Source of the DNA: Clostridiales bacterium UBA2432
Lineage (GTDB): Bacteria; Bacillota; Clostridia; Lachnospirales; Vallitaleaceae
Direction: 5' to 3'
NCBI GenBank assembly: GCA_002342805.1
Contig: DDQW01000053.1
Span: forward strand, 9,884-25,250
DNA: 15,367 nt
Shown here: piece by piece, positions 7,200-12,817 of the stretch
Numbering within the stretch: the first letter of the stretch is position 1
Layout: each line of letters begins with the position of its first letter
The notes under the pieces: generated by a model
Seen by the model: the letters and a program-made list of their open reading frames with translations, nothing else
Databases searched by the model: none
Told to the model about the DNA's origin: nothing
Program-made: the position numbers and the translations under genes

Positions 7200-8207
7200 C
7201 TATAATAAATTAGACATTACTTCTTTCCATATATCTTCATGAATCTCAATACCGGCTTCACGCTGTTCTTTTCGTGTTGCATAAGCCCGCTCCCCCGGAT
7301 AGCGAACTGGTCTATCTGTTCGGTCAAGTTCCGATGCTTTTATGTAGTCTAACGTCTGATTAACCGTCGCTTCAATATCTTCAGAATTATTCACTTTCCT
7401 TGGATCAATCGCAATAAACACTTGGCTAATACTGGTCTCTTTAGGTAGTTTTCCAATGTTTTCTACACTATTGCCTCCTGATAAAGCAGAAGCCATAAGG
7501 TCTAAGACAAGCGAGAGCCCTGAACCCTTCCAAAATCCCATCTGAAGTACACGAGAGGTTTCTAATATTTCATCTGGGTCTTTCGTGAGTTGACCGTCAC
7601 GGTTAAAACCACCATCAATGGATAATTGTCTATTTTCCAAACTTGCCGTTGTTAAATTCCCATAACTAAATTGGGCCATTGCCATATCTAGAACTACGTG
7701 CTCTTGATTCGCTCGGGGCATAGCAATCACCATAGGATTATTTCCAAGTCGACAATCTGTTGCTCCCCATGCCGGCATATTCGGCATGGTATTTGTCCAA
7801 CAAAGTCCAATACATCCTGCATCAGCTGCCTGCCATCCATAGGTTCCGCCCCGAAGCCAATGATTGGTATTTCTCAATGCTACAATACCGATTCCGAATT
7901 CCTGCGCCAACTCAATTGCTCTATTCATACACAGTTTTGCGTTTGTAATTCCAAAACCTTGATGCCCATCCCATCGCTCAATTGCTCCAAATGAAGCTTG
8001 GCAAGAAGGCTCTACATCTTTATCAATAAGGCCTTCGTCAAGAAGATTTAAAACACTTGTAAAGCGATTAATCCCATGAGATACCACACCATCGAGGGTA
8101 CTATTGGTAATGGTTTCAGCAAGTATTTTCGCTTTATCCTCTGCGATTTCTTTCTTGATTAATATAGTGTAAAGCGTTTCATAGACTTCTTCGTAGCTTA
8201 TGCGCAT
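7200..8207 (-). CDS. 2,3-diketo-L-gulonate reductase-like dehydrogenase (YiaK/DlgD subfamily)
   Basis: 335 aa, close to E. coli YiaK (332 aa) in length and in motif order. SHGINRF puts a His at position 44 as in YiaK. ALRNTNHWLRGGTYGWQAAD (110-129) and IGLCWTN (133-139) are the signature of that branch, and GNNP (155-158) and MGFWKGSGLSLVLD (223-236) follow. The reference enzyme reduces 2,3-diketo-L-gulonate with NADH; related branch members may act on other 2-oxo sugars or acids, so the exact substrate is open. No sugar kinase, epimerase or TRAP transporter for that pathway is in the window. Instead it is the last gene after the ABC ATPase: its RBS AGGAGG overlaps the ATPase stop codon. It may therefore serve, or depend on, that module. 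Confidence 0.8.
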   Translation of the reverse strand: MRISYEEVYETLYTILIKKEIAEDKAKILAETITNSTLDGVVSHGINRFTSVLNLLDEGLIDKDVEPSCQASFGAIERWDGHQGFGITNAKLCMNRAIELAQEFGIGIVALRNTNHWLRGGTYGWQAADAGCIGLCWTNTMPNMPAWGATDCRLGNNPMVIAMPRANQEHVVLDMAMAQFSYGNLTTASLENRQLSIDGGFNRDGQLTKDPDEILETSRVLQMGFWKGSGLSLVLDLMASALSGGNSVENIGKLPKETSISQVFIAIDPRKVNNSEDIEATVNQTLDYIKASELDRTDRPVRYPGERAYATRKEQREAGIEIHEDIWKEVMSNLL

Positions 8208-8218
8208 AAAATCCTCCT

Positions 8219-9226
8219 CTATTTCATCTTTAATCGTTGCCCCTGACGAAGAAGTGTTCGTTGTTCCATCATATAGTAATCTAATTTTTCAAGTTCAACT
8301 AACATTTGCTTTTCTTCATCCGTTGTTTCAATTATATCAGAAATTCCACCATGATGGATAATAATTCTGCGATCTGCCATCAGAGCTAAGATTGGATCAT
8401 GGGTGGCTATTAATACGATTTTTTCTTCTTTCACCAAAAGCTTAAGGGCTTTTTTACGATCAATCCCTGCATTTTCGATTTCATCAATCAAAACAATCGG
8501 TGATTCACTTAAAATCGCTGTATCTGCAATCATTAAGGCCCTTGATTGACCTCCGGAAAGGCTGGTAATGGGTGTATCTAACTCAAATGATTCCCCTGCT
8601 AACTTATTTGCAGCCATAATAATTTTATCGATTGCACCTTCAATATCTTCAATCATTCGACTTGCTGCGTGAAGTTCTAAAAACTCCTGAACCGTCAGGT
8701 CCATAACAAAATTCATATTTTGTGATAATTGTGCTACGAGTTTATTGCCCGATGAAAACCGCCATTTTTTATCCGGTGTCTTCTCATTGATCAAAACACT
8801 TCGACGTGTTGGCGTATCCTTGTCTGCTGTCCATTCAATGTCTGCCAGCAATCGGCTCTTACCTGATCCTGTCGGCCCGACGATAGCAACAATCTCACCT
8901 TGTTGAATGTGCAATCGTTCATATTCTTCCGGTTCTTTGAATTTATTGGTTCCGGGCAAGAGTGTAAGAGACCTCACTTTATCCTCATCTTTAATTCCTA
9001 AAAATTCAAACATTTGCTCGACATAGGCGTAGTAGGCTTCAATGCTTTGCCCCACATCAATAGCAAAATCTTCACGCTCCTCTTCGGTCAGCTGATTATA
9101 CGTCTCTATAACACTTAAGGAAGGATCAGAAAATCGGTCCTTATGTTCTTCAAAATAACTTTCCATAAAAGGATACTGCTCGATAACTTCATGAATTTTT
9201 AATCGTAAAAACTGCTCTCTATCCAT
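8219..9226 (-). CDS. ABC-type ATPase with extra N-terminal helical domain, no permease partner
   Basis: 335 aa from the ATG at 9226. Residues 1 to about 80 form a charged helical domain (KIHEVIEQYPFMESYFEEH) that resembles the DUF1858-like N-terminus of the upstream substrate-binding-like protein. The ATPase core follows: Walker A GPTGSGKS (117-124), signature LSGGQ (223-227), Walker B PIVLIDE with Glu249, and H-loop His276 in ATHD, so it should hydrolyse ATP. A short tail follows. No membrane permease gene is adjacent, so a soluble assembly or motor role is more likely than import. The upstream GTPase stop overlaps this start by 8 bases (ATGGATAG). A GTG at 9235 is also in frame, but it lies inside the RBS (AGGTGA) that serves the ATG. 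Confidence 0.85.
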   Translation of the reverse strand: MDREQFLRLKIHEVIEQYPFMESYFEEHKDRFSDPSLSVIETYNQLTEEEREDFAIDVGQSIEAYYAYVEQMFEFLGIKDEDKVRSLTLLPGTNKFKEPEEYERLHIQQGEIVAIVGPTGSGKSRLLADIEWTADKDTPTRRSVLINEKTPDKKWRFSSGNKLVAQLSQNMNFVMDLTVQEFLELHAASRMIEDIEGAIDKIIMAANKLAGESFELDTPITSLSGGQSRALMIADTAILSESPIVLIDEIENAGIDRKKALKLLVKEEKIVLIATHDPILALMADRRIIIHHGGISDIIETTDEEKQMLVELEKLDYYMMEQRTLLRQGQRLKMK

Positions 9227-9920
9227 TTTGATCACCTAGGTCCATCTTTCTCACATTTCCCATCTGATAGTCTTCGCCAATGCGTCGTTCACCCAAACAA
9301 TAAGAACACAACGCCGACGGCATAGAAAAACGTAATTCTTTTCCCTTCACCGTATCAATGTGCGCCTGATCATCATAGATAAGTGTACTAAGTTCATAGG
9401 CGCCTTGACCGGTTAATCCATTGATGTTCATGGTCATTGCTTTAGGATTTACTGAACGTACTCTTGATGCAAATACTTCCCGTTCCGCTTGAGAGACAAT
9501 ATCCCCTTTTGTAATCACAACAATATCTGCGGACTTTAACATTGGTCCGATTTTCTTGGGAGTGTTTATACCCGAAAGATTATCAATCACGCAAATCGCC
9601 TGAACTTCTTTAATATATGGGGAACATCGGTTACAAAGGCCTGCACTTTCAGTAATAAGCACGTCCACCTCTTGTTGAAGCCCCCACTGTACAACTTCTT
9701 CAATATTAGAAACAAAATAATGATCTGGGCATAAGGCTCCAGATAGTCCTTTTTTTACCGGAACACCTAGTTTTTCATATAAAAGATCATCATCTGTATA
9801 TAAACAATCAAATTTTACAACACCCACTTTGAGTTCACGTTGTTGCAATGCAGCAATCGTTTTTATAATCACGGATGTTTTTCCGGATGACGGTGGTCCT
9901 GATACTGTTACTAAATTCAT
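9219..9920 (-). CDS. HypB/UreG-like P-loop GTPase with CxxC motifs
   Basis: 233 aa from the ATG at 9920, which lies one base after the stop of the upstream gene with GGAGGTG six bases ahead of it. In-frame ATGs further upstream (from 9959) lack this support. The P-loop GPPSSGKTS is at 8-16; a DVLITESAG Walker B region at 86-94 runs straight into LCNRC (Cys96, Cys99); and the base-recognition motif TKGD is at 137-140. Further cysteines are at 39, 64 (CPDH), 110, 205 and 208 (CSYC). HypB, UreG and CobW relatives insert nickel, zinc or cobalt into enzymes at the cost of GTP, and the cysteine pairs here would suit metal binding. The client is unknown. It sits between the substrate-binding-like and ABC ATPase genes with overlaps on both sides, so it probably works in one complex with them. 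Confidence 0.8.
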   Translation of the reverse strand: MNLVTVSGPPSSGKTSVIIKTIAALQQRELKVGVVKFDCLYTDDDLLYEKLGVPVKKGLSGALCPDHYFVSNIEEVVQWGLQQEVDVLITESAGLCNRCSPYIKEVQAICVIDNLSGINTPKKIGPMLKSADIVVITKGDIVSQAEREVFASRVRSVNPKAMTMNINGLTGQGAYELSTLIYDDQAHIDTVKGKELRFSMPSALCSYCLGERRIGEDYQMGNVRKMDLGDQNG

Positions 9921-9921
9921 C

Positions 9922-11136
9922 TTAAGCACCTCCATTAAATGCATGCATACACTCATCAATCAATTCGCCAATATCATGGGCTTGAATAAAGTCCCAACCT
10001 AGCCACTGATAGGAGTTTTCCGAGGCAATACGATTGTCCACCTGTGGATGCACACTTGGAAACCGTCCATTATGACTTAAAATCTCTCCAACTTCTTTGG
10101 ATGCAAAAAAATCAACAATGGCTTGTAAGCTATCTTTTTTTGATTTTTTACTCAACATAAAAATCGGACTAATAATCGCTCCATCTTCCGGCCAAATGGC
10201 TTTCATGGGACTTCGTTCATGGACCATTTTCGTGAAAAAGTAGGGCATAATCGTTACAAGAGGTTGTTCTTGCTTTGTATTGGACTTAACCATTTCTGCC
10301 GGATGCATGCTTTTCATTAATGTTTTACCAAGCTTTTTGACCCCATCGATGCCATAGTTTTTATAGATATTGAGTAGAATGGCATTAAATAAGTCAAAAT
10401 CGCCAACCGGTAAACTCACTTGATTATCGAAGGCTCCTGTTAATAAATCCGCCCAAGTTTTAGGCATTTCACGCTCGCCTAACGCATGGGTATTTATCAA
10501 AAAAATCGCCGGAACCACACCCAGAACAGAATAGTCTCCTTCGGGATCTTTTAAGGAGTATGATGCATTGTCAAAATCCAAATTGTATCCATCCCACCGA
10601 GTTAAATCTTCAAAAACCTTTTCTGCCTTGTAGTGACCCATTAACTTTTTATCAAAAAATAGGTCAAACCCTGCCGATAAGAAAACATCTGCTAACTCAT
10701 CTTCATGTGGACTATTCTCTAACGTCTCTTTTATCCAGTCAACGCCCATTGAAGCCGCTTTGAGTTCATAGTTAATATCATTTTTATAGGTGTCTTCTTG
10801 GCCTGCCAACCAAGCTTCAAAGCCTTCCAACAATGGAATACGTACCGGACACGGTAAAATCCCTTGTATATTAATGGAGGCATCTGTCTTTCGCTCATGT
10901 TCAATCAGTGTTGTATCGGTTCCTTTTCTCTGTTCATTTATCACAGATTCTAATTCTTCAAGAAATAATTCAACATTCATTTTTTTTGATTTGGCAACCG
11001 TTTCTAGGGTTAAGTTTTTACCTACTTTTTCAAGCATTTGTTGATCTTGTACTTGGGTCAATCCTTGACTTATCAAAAAATCTTTAACTTCAGGGTATCT
11101 TATCACTATATTATAAAGTGTATCTGTTTTTTTCAT
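9922..11136 (-). CDS. Cytoplasmic substrate-binding-protein-like protein with DUF1858-like N-terminal domain
   Basis: 404 aa. It has no signal peptide or lipobox; the N-terminus is MKKTDTLYNIVIRYPEV. Residues 1 to about 68 resemble the DUF1858/ScdA-N helical domain (YPEVKDFLISQG, then LTLETVAKSKKMN). Residues from about 90 on look like a periplasmic-binding-protein fold of the iron/molybdate type: an ILPCPVRIPLLEGF opening, a hinge near VLGVVPAIFLIN (204-215), TWADLL (228-233), a mid-protein TIMPYFF, and an SPIFMLSKKS segment before C-terminal helices. The only cysteines are 96 and 396. A binding protein kept in the cytosol and followed by a metallochaperone-like GTPase and a permease-less ABC ATPase suggests an intracellular ligand carrier. 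The ligand is unknown; the fold call is by pattern, not alignment. An AAAGGA RBS lies 6 bases before the ATG. Confidence 0.7.
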   Translation of the reverse strand: MKKTDTLYNIVIRYPEVKDFLISQGLTQVQDQQMLEKVGKNLTLETVAKSKKMNVELFLEELESVINEQRKGTDTTLIEHERKTDASINIQGILPCPVRIPLLEGFEAWLAGQEDTYKNDINYELKAASMGVDWIKETLENSPHEDELADVFLSAGFDLFFDKKLMGHYKAEKVFEDLTRWDGYNLDFDNASYSLKDPEGDYSVLGVVPAIFLINTHALGEREMPKTWADLLTGAFDNQVSLPVGDFDLFNAILLNIYKNYGIDGVKKLGKTLMKSMHPAEMVKSNTKQEQPLVTIMPYFFTKMVHERSPMKAIWPEDGAIISPIFMLSKKSKKDSLQAIVDFFASKEVGEILSHNGRFPSVHPQVDNRIASENSYQWLGWDFIQAHDIGELIDECMHAFNGGA

Positions 11137-11166
11137 TATAATTCCTTTCCGGTGAATGTTATTGTA

Positions 11167-11175
11167 CCATACCCT
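11167..11175 (-). promoter_or_regulatory. Possible extended -10 promoter of the SBP-GTPase-ATPase operon
   Basis: TGG-TACAAT on the minus strand, about 30 bases before the ATG at 11136, has the TGn extension and no convincing -35. The operon may also be read from the NUDIX gene, whose stop is only 78 bases upstream. The position is approximate. Confidence 0.35.
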
Positions 11176-11204
11176 TAGTATATCAGAGATAAAACCCCAC
11201 CTTT

Positions 11205-11218
11205 GTAGCTATAGCTAC
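11205..11218. promoter_or_regulatory. Perfect 14-base palindrome at the NUDIX stop codon
   Basis: GTAGCTATAGCTAC is a perfect inverted repeat that includes the NUDIX TAG stop. It is not followed by a T run on the minus strand, so it is not a typical terminator. It lies upstream of the SBP gene promoter candidate and could be an operator. Function unknown. Confidence 0.3.
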
Positions 11219-11886
11219 TTATTGTCGCTTTCTAAATACAGGCCTTGTAATTCATGCAAAAGACGTCCCGTAATTCCCCACACCGTTACGTTTTCCAGAG
11301 GATACACAAAAATCTTGCGATATCCCAAATCCCATTCGTCTTGATAAATGCCCGGTAATCTTAATTGTTTGGTCGGAAATAACTGCTTTTTGATTCCTTC
11401 AAGGTTATACTCATAATCATATGCTTTTAACTTAATGTGATATTCTAGAGGTTTTTGGTGGATAATTTCTTCATAAGGCACTAAAATAATTTCCTCAACC
11501 TCCGTTGGATTATACGATGAAAAATAACTTTCCTTCCATTGAATCTTCCCAACATAAGCGTGGATGACCGAGCGATGCTGATGAACCATAATGCCTAGTT
11601 TACCTAAGACTTGAATATCTTCTTGAGCAACACCTAACTCCTCAATCGTTTCTCGAACAGCTGTCACTTTTAAACTTATATCTTCTTTTTCTTTGCGCCC
11701 TCCCGGAAAGGACATTTCTCCGGGTTGGCTAACATATGTGCTACGTTTTTCAAAAAGAATATAATCACAATCCTTATAACTTACAATAGGTATAAGCACT
11801 CCCGATTCAAACATCTGATCTTCAGCAATGATCCGCTCTTTATTATTTTCTAGATGAAGTAAACGCTTAATTTTATCAGCATCCAT
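11215..11886 (-). CDS. NUDIX hydrolase, CoA pyrophosphatase (UPF0035) type
   Basis: 223 aa. The segment FEKRSTYVSQPGEMSFPGG (65-83) is the UPF0035 signature that sits before the Nudix box in CoA pyrophosphatases, and VRETIEELGV completes the box with the metal-binding glutamates. Enzymes of this type split CoA or oxidised CoA into 4'-phosphopantetheine and 3',5'-ADP, limiting the CoA pool. The tail, VWGITGRLLHELQGL, matches the usual TxxIL helix. The ATG at 11886 follows AAGGGA by seven bases. It is divergent from the gene at 12015. It lies upstream of the SBP gene on the same strand and may be co-transcribed with it, but no functional link is evident. Confidence 0.88.
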   Translation of the reverse strand: MDADKIKRLLHLENNKERIIAEDQMFESGVLIPIVSYKDCDYILFEKRSTYVSQPGEMSFPGGRKEKEDISLKVTAVRETIEELGVAQEDIQVLGKLGIMVHQHRSVIHAYVGKIQWKESYFSSYNPTEVEEIILVPYEEIIHQKPLEYHIKLKAYDYEYNLEGIKKQLFPTKQLRLPGIYQDEWDLGYRKIFVYPLENVTVWGITGRLLHELQGLYLESDNK

Positions 11887-11901
11887 AGTGATTCCCTTTC
11901 T

Positions 11902-11930
11902 TTGGTTTTGACGATTTTTTATGGTATACT
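11902..11930 (+). promoter_or_regulatory. Extended -10 promoter of the hypothetical gene at 12015
   Basis: TTGGTT (11902-11907), a 17-base spacer and TATACT (11925-11930) preceded by TGG (11922-11924). It gives a leader of about 80 bases. Confidence 0.6.
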
Positions 11931-11971
11931 AAATATATCCTTTCATATGGCCGATATATTTAATGTAATTA

Positions 11972-12012
11972 AATGCCATAGGAAGGCATTCACGATATTC
12001 AAGGAGGAATGC
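11972..12012 (+). promoter_or_regulatory. Leader with two competing hairpins over the RBS
   Basis: AATGCC (11972-11977) pairs with GGCATT (11985-11990). Alternatively GCATTC (11986-11991) can pair with GAATGC (12007-12012), which would enclose the RBS AAGGAGG (12001-12007) just before the ATG at 12015. These states exclude each other, so translation could be switched. The stems are only 6 base pairs. Confidence 0.3.
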
Positions 12013-12014
12013 AT

Positions 12015-12614
12015 ATGTTTAATTTTAATGTGAACCCGAATCATCAGGCTCAAGTTAATGCATCAACAAACTCTGCTATAAATAAGACAGCAAATAAACA
12101 GCCCAAGGAATCTGAACAAGAAAAAATTCCGACTGATTCCTACGAAGCTCAAAAAGTCAAACAAAAGGATAATAAAACATATACCGTCGATTTAGAAAAA
12201 GTTCGCGCTATGAAAGAAGAAGCCGATCTTCGAATGCTTGAACTTTTTAGAACGACAGCGAAACAAACCACTGAAAAACAAATCTCAGGACCTCGTAGCG
12301 ATTCTTCCATCATGACCTTAGAATTAACCGAAGAATTGTCAATCGAATATACGGCTGAAGATGTCGAGCAAGCTCAAAAAGATTTAGCCCCAGGTGGCTA
12401 TTGGAGTGCCGACGAAACATCGACACGTTTAGTTGATTTTGCTAAAGCTCTTTCCGGTGGCGATCCTGCAAAAGCCGCTATGTTAAAAGATGCTTTTGAA
12501 CAAGGTTTCAAAGAAATTGAAGAAATGTTTGGTGGTACACTTCCGGATATTTCTTATGAAACTTATGATTTAACCATGGAAAAATTTGATCAGTGGGCAA
12601 ACGAAACAGAATAA
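12015..12614 (+). CDS. Conserved-type hypothetical protein, soluble and acidic
   Basis: 199 aa from the ATG at 12015, seven bases after AAGGAGG; the in-frame ATG at 12009 is too close to the RBS. There is no signal peptide and no membrane helix. Residues 1-60 are Asn/Lys/Gln/Ser-rich and probably disordered. A helical middle contains KVRAMKEEADLRMLELF. The C-terminal half has an ordered pattern, APGGYWSADETSTRLVDFAK then ALSGGDPAKAAMLKDAFEQG, GGTLPDISYET and a final helix. That pattern (FA, GDP, GF, LPxIS) is reminiscent of DUF5610-like hypotheticals. I cannot assign a function. It is monocistronic, with its own promoter and terminator. Confidence 0.75.
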   Translation: MFNFNVNPNHQAQVNASTNSAINKTANKQPKESEQEKIPTDSYEAQKVKQKDNKTYTVDLEKVRAMKEEADLRMLELFRTTAKQTTEKQISGPRSDSSIMTLELTEELSIEYTAEDVEQAQKDLAPGGYWSADETSTRLVDFAKALSGGDPAKAAMLKDAFEQGFKEIEEMFGGTLPDISYETYDLTMEKFDQWANETE

Positions 12615-12632
12615 TAAAGACGTAATACTTTG

Positions 12633-12660
12633 AAGTGAGCACTTAGGTGCTCACTTTTCT
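12633..12660 (+). terminator. Intrinsic terminator after the hypothetical gene
   Basis: Perfect 10-bp stem, AAGTGAGCAC (12633-12642) with GTGCTCACTT (12647-12656), a TTAG loop and a T-rich tail (TTCT). It lies 18 bases after the stop codon. It separates this gene from the oxidoreductase operon. Confidence 0.88.
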
Positions 12661-12661
12661 A

Positions 12662-12689
12662 TTGACCTTATTTATATTTCGTGTATAAT
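12662..12689 (+). promoter_or_regulatory. Sigma-A promoter of the 2-oxoacid oxidoreductase operon
   Basis: TTGACC (12662-12667), a 16-base spacer and consensus TATAAT (12684-12689). It starts just after the terminator of the preceding gene. The expected transcription start is near 12696, which leaves a leader of about 120 bases. Confidence 0.82.
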
Positions 12690-12695
12690 ATTAAT

Positions 12696-12710
12696 TGATA
12701 TTGATTATCG
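12696..12710 (+). promoter_or_regulatory. Fur-family-like operator at the oxidoreductase promoter
   Basis: TGATATTGATTATCG matches TGATAATnATTATCA at 12 of 14 defined bases and covers the expected transcription start, as does the box at rpsD. The two promoters also share the 12-mer TTGATTATCGTT (12701-12712 and 2453-2464). Repression of an iron-sulfur enzyme by a metal or peroxide sensor would be sensible, but this is an inference. Confidence 0.45.
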
Positions 12711-12786
12711 TTTGCGTTTGATTCTTATTCTATTTGTGTATTATTACACGTTGCGTTATACTTAATATAACAAGAATCTTTGCAAA
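12711..12786 (+). promoter_or_regulatory. Structured mRNA leader, possible three-way junction
   Basis: Closing stem: TTTGC (12711-12715) with GCAAA (12782-12786) and GATTCTT (12720-12726) with AAGAATC (12772-12778). Inside are two hairpins, GTGTA/TACAC (12736-12749) and GTTATA/TATAAC (12755-12771). The RBS AAGGAGG follows within about 20 bases. No known riboswitch class is recognised, and the AT-rich context makes chance pairing possible. Confidence 0.35.
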
Positions 12787-12817
12787 TTTCCATATATATT
12801 TAAGAAGGAGGTAATTT

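Noticed and set aside
9226..9235. GTG start at 9235 for the ABC ATPase
   Set aside because: The GTG is part of the AGGTGA ribosome binding site that is correctly spaced for the ATG at 9226.
9921..9959. Upstream ATG codons (9959 and others) for the GTPase
   Set aside because: They lie within the end of the preceding gene and would add 13 residues before the first beta strand; the GGAGGTG site serves the ATG at 9920.
8219..11136. A conventional iron ABC importer
   Set aside because: There is no permease gene, the binding-like protein has no signal peptide or lipobox, and a GTPase is inserted between the genes.
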